DNA of 64,000 nt from Pyrodictiaceae archaeon (lineage in GTDB: Archaea; Thermoproteota; Thermoprotei_A; Sulfolobales; WANQ01): the NCBI GenBank assembly GCA_015521735.1, contig WANQ01000010.1, forward strand, positions 37,927 through 101,926, written 5' to 3'. Below are positions 50,833-58,743 of this stretch, piece by piece (the first letter of the stretch is position 1; each line of letters starts with the position of its first letter). Made by a program: the position numbers and the translations under genes. Under the pieces are notes generated by a model. That model saw only the letters and a list, made by a program, of their open reading frames with translations, was not told where the DNA came from and searched no databases.

Positions 50833-51612
50833 TTAATTTTTATCTCGGTTACCTACCGATTGCTTAGGCTTAGTAGTATTCTTGTTACTATTTATTGTTA
50901 GCACATTCTTTAATATCTTATCGGGTACATGGAATACTTCACGTGCAATAGAGTATATGTATTGGTCATCAGGTATTATTTTTGGTAAGCCTATCTTTAA
51001 TGCTAGTGACTGCTTGTATACTTCCTTTGACACACGATTTCTCACGATACCCTTAGATATTGCTTCTGCAACTCTGAATGCAATATAGAACCTAGAATAC
51101 TTTCTAATAGTTTGCTCTTCTTCTGGAAAAACTTCTAGAAACCTATGTAGTAGCCTTATAAGTTCTTCTTCTTCCCTAAACCCGAATACTATTGCTGTAA
51201 ACAGTGTTCTAAGAATTCTTGCTATGGTATTTGAGTCAATTCCACCACCTAGAAGGTTTAGTACAATGCTACGTGTTTTCTCGTTATCTTCGTTGCTTAG
51301 CATTATTTCAATTATTCTCTCATAGAGTTTCTCATTATAGAATACTTCATCAAATATTTCGGGATACTGCTTATCTAGGCCTAATCCGTATTTGCCGACA
51401 ACGTATAAGCTCATAAGCTCTTTATCGTATAGGTCTTCAGGGTTAGCTTTACCTTTAAATGGTGTTATGTTTCTAGACTTATATGCTTCATAGAGAACTT
51501 TCCTTATCTCGTCTCTAGTTATGCCTGCTAGATCACCATAGCTTATTATTTTAGTCCATACGTCAACTAACACACTTATCTTGTTCTTATAGGGATTCCT
51601 ACCTTTTACCAT
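50833..51612 (-). CDS. Crenarchaeal conserved hypothetical (possibly DUF2192)
   Basis: This 259-residue, mostly helical protein has a basic start (MVKGRNPYKNKISVLVDVW) that recalls crenarchaeal DUF2192 proteins; I hold that name loosely. There are no catalytic motifs, membrane helices or metal sites. The C-terminus is a low-complexity Asn/Lys tail. It lies upstream of the CBS regulator on the same strand and downstream of a 90-residue unknown gene, possibly one transcript. Confidence 0.68.
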   Translation of the reverse strand: MVKGRNPYKNKISVLVDVWTKIISYGDLAGITRDEIRKVLYEAYKSRNITPFKGKANPEDLYDKELMSLYVVGKYGLGLDKQYPEIFDEVFYNEKLYERIIEIMLSNEDNEKTRSIVLNLLGGGIDSNTIARILRTLFTAIVFGFREEEELIRLLHRFLEVFPEEEQTIRKYSRFYIAFRVAEAISKGIVRNRVSKEVYKQSLALKIGLPKIIPDDQYIYSIAREVFHVPDKILKNVLTINSNKNTTKPKQSVGNRDKN

Positions 51613-51655
51613 GATTATGCACCATGTCTTATTCTATTAATTGTGTATAGATGTT

Positions 51656-51928
51656 TTACTTAACTAATCCTTCTTTCTCAAGTATTCTTTGAACCATGCG
51701 CTTAAGTGCAAGATTTAAGCCTTGTAAGCGTGAAGCAACCCATACTCTACCATCTCTGTAAACTATTAACTTAACTCTTTCTCCACGTATACGCATATAC
51801 ACGTCTACTTTTGACTTATGTATCTTAAATATATCTATCTCCACATCAACCCATCTACGCTTAGCTTCCAAGTATAGTTTCTCTAGCCAAGATTTTTCCT
51901 CATATGACACATTAATACCCTTATTCAC
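51656..51928 (-). CDS. Small basic protein of unknown function
   Basis: The 90-residue protein has a helix (WLEKLYLEAKRRWVDVEIDI), then strands (SKVDVYMRIRGERVKLIVYR) and a C-terminal helix (LKRMVQRILEKEGLVK), an alpha-beta-beta-beta-alpha pattern that could fold as a small nucleic-acid-binding domain. It is divergent from the next small plus-strand gene by 55 bases. No family recognised. Confidence 0.65.
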   Translation of the reverse strand: MNKGINVSYEEKSWLEKLYLEAKRRWVDVEIDIFKIHKSKVDVYMRIRGERVKLIVYRDGRVWVASRLQGLNLALKRMVQRILEKEGLVK

Positions 51929-51982
51929 GAACTATACTTGTGGATCACTACGCCACACATATTCAACTACAGGTAAAGGGAT

Positions 51983-52237
51983 ATGAAGTTATATGTTCTT
52001 AAACTATCCAGGTACTGTAATAGTAAGGAGCAGGTAGAAGAAAGCATTATAAATGCTGAAAAGGATATTGAATGCTACGAGGATTTTAGTAAGCTAAGAA
52101 AAAGACTTGAAGAATTAATACATGACTGTAACAACGTAATAGTAGAGGTACCCGTAGAGAAGGACATCATAGAGTATTTATCAAATACCATAAGCTTAAA
52201 TAAATGTGGGAAAATAGTAGGAGTAGTTACTAGGTAG
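51983..52237 (+). CDS. Small protein of unknown function
   Basis: The 84-residue protein has Cys at positions 12, 31, 50 and 76, a strand at each end (MKLYVLKLSR; CGKIVGVVTR) and charged helices between. A thioredoxin-like or ferredoxin-like arrangement is possible, but no CxxC is present. ATG 51983 follows AAAGGG. It precedes the initiator tRNA gene by 66 bases and is probably a separate transcript. Confidence 0.6.
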   Translation: MKLYVLKLSRYCNSKEQVEESIINAEKDIECYEDFSKLRKRLEELIHDCNNVIVEVPVEKDIIEYLSNTISLNKCGKIVGVVTR

Positions 52238-52303
52238 AAGTAAGCGTTCACAATAAGCTTAAAAAATGCATACTATACTATTTTCTTCTTGGCGGGGTAG
52301 AAT

Positions 52304-52381
52304 AGCGGGGTAGGGTAGCCAGGTTAGCCCGCGGGGCTCATAACCCCGAGGTCGGTGGTTCAAATCCACCCCCCGCTACCA
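52304..52381 (+). tRNA. Initiator tRNA-Met (anticodon CAT)
   Basis: Acceptor AGCGGGG pairs with CCCCGCT (A1-U72 pair). The anticodon stem has three consecutive G-C pairs (GGG/CCC) around CTCATAA, anticodon CAT at 52339-52341. The T arm is GGTGG-TTCAAAT-CCACC, discriminator A, CCA encoded at 52379-52381. The A1-U72 pair and the GGG/CCC stem are initiator hallmarks in archaea. An upstream A/T-rich CTTAAAAAATG box is the likely promoter. Confidence 0.93.
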
Positions 52382-52436
52382 CCCACAAACCCCGCCGCCA
52401 TTCTCAACCTTCAACTATATGCTCGGTGTGCTAGGC

Positions 52437-53546
52437 ATGTCGTATAGTCCTTCAAAAGACTCCATATTCTCCATATTGTCAAAGCTGTGTAGTGTTGTTG
52501 GTCCCTCAGGATATGAAGATGATGTTAGAGGAATAGTTGTAGATGAACTTAAACCATATGCGGATAGCCTATGGATTGATAGTTTAGGAAATGTTATTGC
52601 GTTAAAGAAGGGACGTGGAGAAGGGAAATTAATGCTTGCTGGTCATATGGATGAAATAGGGCTTATGATAAGCTATATTGATGATAAGGGTTTTCTAAGA
52701 TTTAATCCTATTGGTGGATGGAGTGAACGTATTCTACCAGGTCAGAGGGTATTAATTAAGACTTCAACTGGTAAGCTGATACGTGGTGTTATAGGTTCTA
52801 AGCCTCCTCATATAATGAAGCCTGAGGAAGCTCAGAAAGTTATTCCAATGAAAGAGTTATTTATTGATATAGGTGCTACTAGTAGAGATGAAGCTAAGAA
52901 ACTTGGTGTTGAAGTAGGAGATGTAGCTGTTATTGATAGGGACGTTGTTAGAATAGGTAATGGGGATATCGTTACTGGTAGAGCATTCGATGACCGTATA
53001 GGAGTAGCAGTAATGATCGAGGCGTTCAAAGCCTTAGAGAACACCAATGTGGATATCTATGCTGTTGCAACTGTACAAGAAGAAGTAGGATTAAAGGGTG
53101 CAAGAGTTGCAGCATACTCTATTGAACCCCATGTAGCATTAGCACTAGACGTAACAATTGCCAACGATATACCAGGTGTACCAGAAAACGAGTGGGTTAC
53201 TAGAATAGGTAAAGGACCAGCAATAAAGATAATGGATGGAAGAAGTGGTAGTGGATTAATAGCACATCCTGCCGTAAGAAAACTATTAATAGAAGTTGCT
53301 AAAGAAGAGAATATTCCCTATCAACTAGAGGTTCTACCTGGAGGAACAACAGATGCCTCCATAATACAGTTAAATAAGGAGGGCGTACCAGCTGGAACAG
53401 TTTCAATACCAACTAGATACATACATTCACCAATAGAGCTGTTGAGTCTAGAAGATGCCTTAAACGCTACAAAACTTGTTATAGGATTTGCAAAGAAGAT
53501 AACACGAACATGGATAGAAGCCAACCTAAGAAGAATGATAAAGTAA
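52437..53546 (+). CDS. M42-family aminopeptidase
   Basis: The protein is about 369 residues and forms a dodecameric, tetrahedral M42 aminopeptidase with two metals per active site. Ligands and catalytic residues: LAGHMDEIGLMI (His, Asp), GRAFDDRIGVAVMIEA (Asp), VQEEVGLKGARVAA (catalytic Glu and ligand Glu), LALDVTIANDIPG (Asp), and SIPTRYIHSPIEL (His). It degrades peptides released by the proteasome. ATG 52437 is preferred; ATG 52419 adds six residues close to the tRNA end. Confidence 0.92.
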   Translation: MSYSPSKDSIFSILSKLCSVVGPSGYEDDVRGIVVDELKPYADSLWIDSLGNVIALKKGRGEGKLMLAGHMDEIGLMISYIDDKGFLRFNPIGGWSERILPGQRVLIKTSTGKLIRGVIGSKPPHIMKPEEAQKVIPMKELFIDIGATSRDEAKKLGVEVGDVAVIDRDVVRIGNGDIVTGRAFDDRIGVAVMIEAFKALENTNVDIYAVATVQEEVGLKGARVAAYSIEPHVALALDVTIANDIPGVPENEWVTRIGKGPAIKIMDGRSGSGLIAHPAVRKLLIEVAKEENIPYQLEVLPGGTTDASIIQLNKEGVPAGTVSIPTRYIHSPIELLSLEDALNATKLVIGFAKKITRTWIEANLRRMIK

Positions 53547-53640
53547 AACAATCCTAGTCATAGGATATGATTATTTTAATACTCATATACTAACATTCAT
53601 TAATAAAGGTACTATGGAATAGGTATTAGCATTAACTAAT

Positions 53641-53700
53641 TGGTCGCAGTCGCTCCACCTCATCACTAGTTCAGAGGAGCTCGTTAGCTCATCCCAGAAA
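53641..53700 (-). ncRNA. Weak candidate C/D-like sRNA
   Basis: Minus strand: GGATGAG (53694-53688), CTGA (53674-53671), perfect GTGATGA (53666-53660) and a poor D-like CTGC (53649-53646), guides of about 13 and 10 bases. The internal D'/C' pair is excellent but the outer D box is not. It occupies part of the 198-base gap between the peptidase and the secreted protein; the rest of the gap is featureless. Confidence 0.3.
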
Positions 53701-53744
53701 GACAGTTATTTTAGACTAGGTAAAAAACTTCTTAGGAGACGGGT

Positions 53745-54737
53745 ATGGGTAAGCTATATCGTGTTGGCATTGCATATTTATTGGCCGTAACAATAATTAG
53801 CCTCGCGCACAGCCATATTATAGTAGCCAATGCACAAACACCATTGTATTCTACTAATAATTTAAAACCATTAACTTTTCTCGATAGAGATAGAGTATAT
53901 CTATACGAAAAATTTGCTCCAATATTCTTGTTAAATAATAGCATAATATATGTTATTGACTTTACTGAAATAGATAATAGTAGCTTAAGCAAGCTACTAG
54001 TAAAAACAGCCTATAGTACTGTAACTAGCATTCCTTCAAATCAAGTATATGTTAAGAACGGATGTTTGTATTTAAGTAGTACTAGTCACTTGATAATAAA
54101 TACTACATGGCTTAACATAACCTTACCAAGCAACTATATAATTGAAGCCCACATAGTATTCATTTCAGGAGGAGGACCTAGCTATGGAAGAGGAGGAGTA
54201 GGATTATACGAGAACGTAACATTTGACCCGATAAGCGGTGTTTACCCTGCTGCAAATTATTGGCTTAGTGTACTTGGCTCATTTGCATCTAATGGTCCCT
54301 TATCATATGATTTCGAAGGACACATACCATGGAAGAGTGGACAGTGGTGTTTTAGTGAAACAATAGACTATAACTATTACTTACGTGGAGTAGAATATAT
54401 AGTATGGATTGCTCGCCTAGATAACTATGTTATTGGTGGTATTAAAGGTGGTTTCAAGAACTGGATACTATACATGAATGTATCCATGGCCCTGCCCGAG
54501 ATTGTAGCTTATCAATCTACTGTATGTTTTAAAAAGATAGTATTCAGAAGAGTAGGTATAGGATACCCAATAAACCAAACTGTAATAATACCAATACTAT
54601 ATCTTGATTATAATACATGGGCTAGCCAAGGCTATGTTTTAATAAGAGTTACTAGTCAAGGAATAGTGCTTGATCCAGGCTACATTGTCCATGACAGAGT
54701 ATACTATTATATATCAAAAACCGTATATGTTAAGTAA
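53745..54737 (+). CDS. Secreted or membrane-attached protein of unknown function
   Basis: The 330-residue protein has an N-terminal signal-like helix (residues 5-27, VGIAYLLAVTIISLAHSHII), many Asn-x-Ser/Thr sites and beta-rich sequence, consistent with an extracellular or cell-surface protein. The central part (YIIEAHIVFISGGGPSYGRG, then GVGLYENVTF) recalls concanavalin/laminin-G-like or DUF2341-type folds without clear identity. There is no C-terminal anchor. Two cysteines (about residues 206 and 263) may form a disulfide. Isolated transcript. Confidence 0.7.
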   Translation: MGKLYRVGIAYLLAVTIISLAHSHIIVANAQTPLYSTNNLKPLTFLDRDRVYLYEKFAPIFLLNNSIIYVIDFTEIDNSSLSKLLVKTAYSTVTSIPSNQVYVKNGCLYLSSTSHLIINTTWLNITLPSNYIIEAHIVFISGGGPSYGRGGVGLYENVTFDPISGVYPAANYWLSVLGSFASNGPLSYDFEGHIPWKSGQWCFSETIDYNYYLRGVEYIVWIARLDNYVIGGIKGGFKNWILYMNVSMALPEIVAYQSTVCFKKIVFRRVGIGYPINQTVIIPILYLDYNTWASQGYVLIRVTSQGIVLDPGYIVHDRVYYYISKTVYVK

Positions 54738-54769
54738 ATAAGATGTGGTACTAGAGAGGGCGCTCTTGA

Positions 54770-55102
54770 ATGAGTGAAAACGACGAGGAATTAGACCTAG
54801 ACTATGTCCCAGAGGATGTATTAAGAGAAGTGCTAGAAGAAGAGAAGAAGCTTGCAAAGAGGAGAAAGAAGAGAGTTTATCCTAGCAGTCGTGATATAGT
54901 TGAAGCCATAATTGAGGCTGTGAAAATGGCAAGAGGTATTCATCCTGACGAGTTTCCTGATCTAGTTCTACGGATATTAGAGGATAAAGGTTTTGATACT
55001 AGACATGTCACTATTAAGAGAATATGGTCAACTTACGAAAATCTTGTAAGACGCGGTGTTGTAAGAGATGTCCTCCATGTGGTATCTAATAAGGGTTATT
55101 AA
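54770..55102 (+). CDS. Small winged-helix-like protein
   Basis: The 110-residue protein has an acidic, then Lys/Arg-rich start (DYVPEDVLREVLEEEKKLAK), then YPSSRDIVEAIIEAVKMARG, LVLRILEDKGFDTRHVTIKRI and YENLVRRGVVRD, the helices and wing of a winged-helix domain. DNA or RNA binding is plausible. It starts 33 bases after the secreted protein. On the opposite strand, just past its 3' end, lies the C/D sRNA candidate. Confidence 0.68.
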   Translation: MSENDEELDLDYVPEDVLREVLEEEKKLAKRRKKRVYPSSRDIVEAIIEAVKMARGIHPDEFPDLVLRILEDKGFDTRHVTIKRIWSTYENLVRRGVVRDVLHVVSNKGY

Positions 55103-55109
55103 AGACGTA

Positions 55110-55167
55110 GGCTCAAGTGTGCCCGAGCTTCATCACTTTTCAGTGCCTGCATGAATACTTCATCGCC
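55110..55167 (-). ncRNA. C/D-box sRNA, guide complementary to 23S helix 71
   Basis: Minus strand: GATGA (55164-55160), CTGA (D', 55143-55140), GTGATGA (C', 55136-55130) and TTGA (D-like, 55116-55113), flanked directly by GGC/GCC. The D' guide, 16 bases, is complementary to CCUGCAUGAAU, which matches the conserved 23S segment near E. coli 1945 (from memory). The CTGA and GTGATGA pair is separated by only three bases, typical of archaeal sRNAs. The outer D box deviates by one base. Confidence 0.65.
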
Positions 55168-55250
55168 GTATTACTAGTTGTTTAGTGATATGTATTTAAC
55201 TTACATCTCATACCTACATTGATGCTGTACTGTGCCTTGAGGTTTACTGT

Positions 55251-55586
55251 ATGTCTCAGCTTTGCGAGATATGTGGTGAAGTAGAGGCAAAGTACACGTG
55301 TAGACTATGTGGACGTAGGGTATGTTCTAAACATTTTAATTCTAATAGAGGTATTTGCACCGTGTGTGAAATGTCATTGTGTGAGATATGTGGTGAATAT
55401 CTTTCTATAAGTTATTGTCCTATTTGTGGTAGATTAGGCTGTAGTGATTGTCTTATTCAGCTAACACCTGTGGTAAGAGTATGTAGGGACTGTCTTAATA
55501 AGTATGGTAGAGATAAGGTGTTAGAATTACTTGGTCTTAAGAGTAGAGTTTCTAGACCTTATACCAGAGTTAAGCTAATCAGATAA
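55251..55586 (+). CDS. Multi-zinc-finger protein (HIT/B-box-like)
   Basis: The 111-residue protein is packed with zinc ligands: CEICGEVEAKYTCRLCGRRVC, in two blocks, SKHF, then CTVCEMSLCEICG, CPICGRLGCSDC and CRDC. Around 17 Cys and one His fit three to four cross-braced zinc sites of the HIT/B-box/FYVE style. Such small proteins usually bind other proteins or RNA. ATG 55251 follows GAGGTT. It is upstream of an unknown gene, and then the ESCRT-III gene on the opposite strand. Confidence 0.75.
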   Translation: MSQLCEICGEVEAKYTCRLCGRRVCSKHFNSNRGICTVCEMSLCEICGEYLSISYCPICGRLGCSDCLIQLTPVVRVCRDCLNKYGRDKVLELLGLKSRVSRPYTRVKLIR

Positions 55587-55641
55587 CATGTAGAGTAAGG
55601 AATATATTTGCTCAACCATATGTCTGGAGGGGTGCTAAGGT

Positions 55642-56181
55642 ATGTTAAGCTTCAATGATGCAATAATATTTCTTAGATCAGTTGCTGAAAGAACTGTACC
55701 TAAGGAGTTAGCAAAAGCTACTGGTACCATAGCTCAGAAAATGTATAACGTGTACTACAGGTTAAGTACTATGGCATTGGATCTAGCTAGAATGTTTGAA
55801 ATAGCTAAATGTGTAGTTGAAGCCAGAGCTTTATGCTATAGTGGTAGCGGTTCAAGGTCATGTAATATATGTGGTCACTTCTGGGCATTAGAGTCCAACA
55901 CCATTACATCTATAACTAGGATAAAGCAATCAGCAAGCACTAGTTTCAATGGTGAAAAAGCCTTATTTAAAGTAGGTGAAGACTTAAGCATGGAGATTAC
56001 GGGCGATGAGTACAAATTGAAATATAAAGGCGTTAACGTAGTGGTGACTCCTAGAGATCTAGAAGCATTAAGGAAAAACCTAGATCAAGTACTATATGCT
56101 CTAAGAGGCGTTGAAAGAGAAGTAAAAGTAATGAAAAACGCCTTGGAAAGATGTATTAAGTTTAAAGGCATTAGTTGTTGA
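55642..56181 (+). CDS. Protein of unknown function with helical ends and Cys cluster
   Basis: The 179-residue protein has two helical parts (FNDAIIFLRSVAERTVPKEL, about 4-23, and a long C-terminal helix LEALRKNLDQVLYALRGVER, about 140-159). Between them is a short SGSRSCNICGHFWALESN cysteine site and a beta segment (MEITGDEYKLKYKGVNVVVT). The helices resemble coiled coils. ATG 55642 follows GGAGGGG. It converges on the CdvB-like gene with a 23-base gap. The function is not recognised. Confidence 0.68.
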   Translation: MLSFNDAIIFLRSVAERTVPKELAKATGTIAQKMYNVYYRLSTMALDLARMFEIAKCVVEARALCYSGSGSRSCNICGHFWALESNTITSITRIKQSASTSFNGEKALFKVGEDLSMEITGDEYKLKYKGVNVVVTPRDLEALRKNLDQVLYALRGVEREVKVMKNALERCIKFKGISC

Positions 56182-56204
56182 AAAGACTATTATTTCTACA
56201 TTAC

Positions 56205-56861
56205 TTAACTCTTTGATGGCGCGCTTTCAGCTTCTGCTGTAGCAAGACTTGGTAGATCTGGGAATCTCTCTTTCATTCTCTGCTCTGCAATTACTGCTGC
56301 TTCTTCTAATATCTTCCTTGCTTCACCACTAACTACTCCATGTGCTGCGGGGCTTCCAGTAAACTCTCCTACTTCTATGACTAGGCCTTGCAGTAATTCT
56401 TCTACCTCAGCTAGCTCTAAGCCTAGTTCTGGCATTATTCCTCTTAAGACATTCTTAAGTTCACGGACAACTCCTACTACTGGTATGACATTGCTAGCTA
56501 CATCACCGAATATTTGAATGGTTTCAAGTCTTATTGCTACTTGTTCTAGAGCTATCTGTGTAGCTAGTAGTGTCTTAACCATCTTTCTTATCTCTGCTAC
56601 TTCTGTTGCATACATTGCAGCTCTTGCTTTATCCTTAGCCATTTGTGCTTCAACTACTCTTTCAAATAACATCTTGTCTCTTGCTTCAAGCTTGTTTATG
56701 AATACTTCTAGTCTATTTACAGTTGATCTTAGCTTGTATAGTGCAACAGCTATTCTGTATCTTATTGGCTCCTTACCCTTTATGGCTTCTTTTATTGCTT
56801 CAGTAAAGCTTTGCTTTTGCTCACCAGCCCATATTTTATTGAATGAACCTAACCTACTCAT
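56205..56861 (-). CDS. ESCRT-III/Snf7-like protein (CdvB1/B2-type)
   Basis: The 218-residue crenarchaeal ESCRT-III homologue polymerises at membranes in cell division and vesicle budding. The N-terminal core shows IRYRIAVALYKLRSTVNRLE, then FINKLEARDKMLFERVVEAQ, then KDKARAAMYATEVAEIRKMV, the charged helical hairpin of Snf7 proteins. A GDVASNVIPVVGVVRELKNV region follows, then acidic helices. It lacks the long C-terminal winged-helix extension of CdvB and the neighbouring cdvA/cdvC genes, so it is a CdvB1/B2-type paralogue. Confidence 0.88.
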   Translation of the reverse strand: MSRLGSFNKIWAGEQKQSFTEAIKEAIKGKEPIRYRIAVALYKLRSTVNRLEVFINKLEARDKMLFERVVEAQMAKDKARAAMYATEVAEIRKMVKTLLATQIALEQVAIRLETIQIFGDVASNVIPVVGVVRELKNVLRGIMPELGLELAEVEELLQGLVIEVGEFTGSPAAHGVVSGEARKILEEAAVIAEQRMKERFPDLPSLATAEAESAPSKS

Positions 56862-57078
56862 AGGTTACTGCACCGATAACTTTTCTTGCATTGATGCTTA
56901 GTTTTTAAGGTAGGCGCCTCTTACTTTTACAATCCTATTCCATACAATACATGCTAGTAAAACCTTTATCTAGACGCTTAACTTAATTGATAAACATTCG
57001 CTGTATTACAAAGCCCACAAGCTTATATACTTATACTTATCAAGACTTCACCATAAGTTGTTCTTCCAATTTAATCAG

Positions 57079-57765
57079 TCATCTAAAGAACTTGTTCTCG
57101 TTAAATAATAGTTTAGCTAATTCTTTGTTTTGGTCAAATACTGTGTCTCTAAAAACATATCCCGCTACATATATGGTTGAACCTTTACCCAGTTGATCAA
57201 TGTATATAGCAGCATATACCATATCGCCTCCTCTAGGATATGGGACTACTTTATTGGTTTCAGGATCCATAGCTAAAGCTGTATGGTAGCCTATGAGTAA
57301 TGGTTTAGCTTTGATAACTCTAACATGATAAGCGTGTTCTACCACCACTTCTATGGAGGCCTCATTTTTGTCTAAGGTAAGCCTGGCTTTGGGATTAAGT
57401 GCTACACCATTATTGTTTACTGGATCATATGCTTTAATCCATGTAACTTCTATTCCGTAGCTTCCTATAAGTTTATTAATATTATGGACTTCCTTCCGTG
57501 AACTTGGCACTATTTCTACTATTAGCTTTGCACCTCTTCTTACAAGTGCTTTCATTAATCTTCTATCTTCGTCTTCTAAGTTTTTCAAGCTGTTAACATA
57601 TATTGTTATTTCGCTGGCTTTAACATTTTCATTGAGTATATATGATAGTTGCTCAATTATTTCGTAATGTTTCTCCATTAGATATTTATGCAGCTTTTTA
57701 AAGGATTTCCAAGTATAAGATCCAGTTGTAGCAATTATCATTATAGGAGAATACCTCATTACCAT
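57079..57765 (-). CDS. Hypothetical Rossmann-like protein
   Basis: The 228-residue protein has alternating strands and helices: SPIMIIATTGSYTWKSFKKL, then ASEITIYVNSLKNL, LMKALVRRGAKLIVEIVPSS and AKPLLIGYHTALAMDPETNK, then VYAAIYIDQLGKGSTIYVAG. The last part recalls glutamine-amidotransferase-like DUF4350 domains that lack catalytic Cys. There is no membrane helix. It is on the same strand as the CdvB-like gene, 218 bases upstream of it. That gap carries only A/T-rich promoter-like sequence. Confidence 0.65.
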   Translation of the reverse strand: MVMRYSPIMIIATTGSYTWKSFKKLHKYLMEKHYEIIEQLSYILNENVKASEITIYVNSLKNLEDEDRRLMKALVRRGAKLIVEIVPSSRKEVHNINKLIGSYGIEVTWIKAYDPVNNNGVALNPKARLTLDKNEASIEVVVEHAYHVRVIKAKPLLIGYHTALAMDPETNKVVPYPRGGDMVYAAIYIDQLGKGSTIYVAGYVFRDTVFDQNKELAKLLFNENKFFR

Positions 57766-57786
57766 ACTCTTACGCCGTTACTACGG

Positions 57787-57845
57787 GGTCAGCAACCGGT
57801 GCATAGGTCATCTTATTCCTAGACGGGGTTTCTCTTCATCCCTTC
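57787..57845 (-). ncRNA. Candidate C/D-box sRNA at the end of the basic-tail protein gene
   Basis: Minus strand: GATGA (57840-57836), CTAG as a weak D' (57822-57819), AGATGA-like C' (57813-57808) and CTGA (D, 57792-57789), with guides of 13 and 15 bases. The C box contains the TGA stop codon of the gene at 57836-58579, as at 14717-14721. Guide targets not identified. Confidence 0.4.
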
Positions 57846-58579
57846 TTTTTCTTACGCTTACGCTTCTTTTTAGTCTTCTTGGCTTTCTTTCTCTTCTTTC
57901 TTTGCTTCTGTTTTCTCTTCTCCGACTCAACGCCTATATCTAGTTTTCTTGTCTCAAAATCCCCTGGTAGAAGTACGCGTGTACCCGAGTCTGTTATGAA
58001 TACTATTGCTTTCCAGGGCTTTTTCGTTATAACGAAGCCTTCATAGATGTATATGTCATTAGTGATGTTATGCCATGATAGTTTACTTAGGTCTATGGCT
58101 TCTTCAGACGAAAATTCTCCTACTTTATTCTCAGTATTACTTGATTCCTCGGCTTGCCCTGATTCTTCGCTTACAACTACCTGCATAGTACTAGTTTTCT
58201 CCTCTTGGAGCTCTATCTTGCTGCTTATCTTAGGAGGTTCACCTAATAGTACACCTACCTTGAGTAGTTTAGCTGGTTTAGGGCTTAACATTATGATTCT
58301 TCCCGTATAGTCTCCCTCTCCTTTTCTTAGTGTTAAACCTGGTATGCTTGCTTCAACTTCTACGAATTCTTCCTTTGAATTAGCATTTTTCAATAATATT
58401 TCATCAATTAGTGACTCTATTTTAGCTTCAACGTTATTATCTTCTAGTCCTAATACTTTTTTCTCCCATCGTTCATCAACTAATTCTAATCCTAGAATAT
58501 TTACTTCATCTAATATTATTTCCTTAGGCCTAAACTTTCTAATTCTGATTAGTACCTCCAGTGAGCTATTGTTGCTCAT
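57836..58579 (-). CDS. Protein of unknown function with polybasic C-terminal tail
   Basis: In this 247-residue protein the first 130 residues alternate strands and charged helices (LEVLIRIRKFRPKEIILDEV; VEVEASIPGLTLRKGEGDYT). A Ser/Glu-rich linker follows, then ITNDIYIYEGFVITKKPWKA and IVFITDSGTRVLLPGDF. The last approximately 30 residues are almost entirely Lys and Arg, suggesting nucleic acid or membrane binding. It is divergent from the aminotransferase gene with a palindromic element between. No family recognised. Confidence 0.65.
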   Translation of the reverse strand: MSNNSSLEVLIRIRKFRPKEIILDEVNILGLELVDERWEKKVLGLEDNNVEAKIESLIDEILLKNANSKEEFVEVEASIPGLTLRKGEGDYTGRIIMLSPKPAKLLKVGVLLGEPPKISSKIELQEEKTSTMQVVVSEESGQAEESSNTENKVGEFSSEEAIDLSKLSWHNITNDIYIYEGFVITKKPWKAIVFITDSGTRVLLPGDFETRKLDIGVESEKRKQKQRKKRKKAKKTKKKRKRKKKKG

Positions 58580-58613
58580 TCGTCATCCCGTCTCTAGGCT
58601 CTAGTGGTCGTAG

Positions 58614-58638
58614 CTTGTAGTACTATATCTTATAGTAC
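58614..58638. promoter_or_regulatory. Palindromic operator-like element
   Basis: GTACTATA (58620-58627) and TATAGTAC (58631-58638) form a perfect 8-bp palindrome around TCT. The left arm is part of CTTGTAGTACT (58614-58624), an 11-base sequence identical to the core of the repeats between the divergent RHH genes at 41650 and 41706. It lies 35 bases upstream of the minus-strand start and 106 bases upstream of the aminotransferase start. Confidence 0.5.
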
Positions 58639-58743
58639 CACTAGATATTGTACACATGTCTTATTAACGTTTACTAGTATAACATGTAATCTTACTTGTT
58701 AAGCCCGGTAATAATAGATTTAAACTAGTCCACCATATTTATC

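Noticed and set aside
52304-52381. Reading the CAT tRNA as elongator Met or Ile2
   Set aside because: The A1-U72 pair and three G-C pairs in the anticodon stem identify the initiator.
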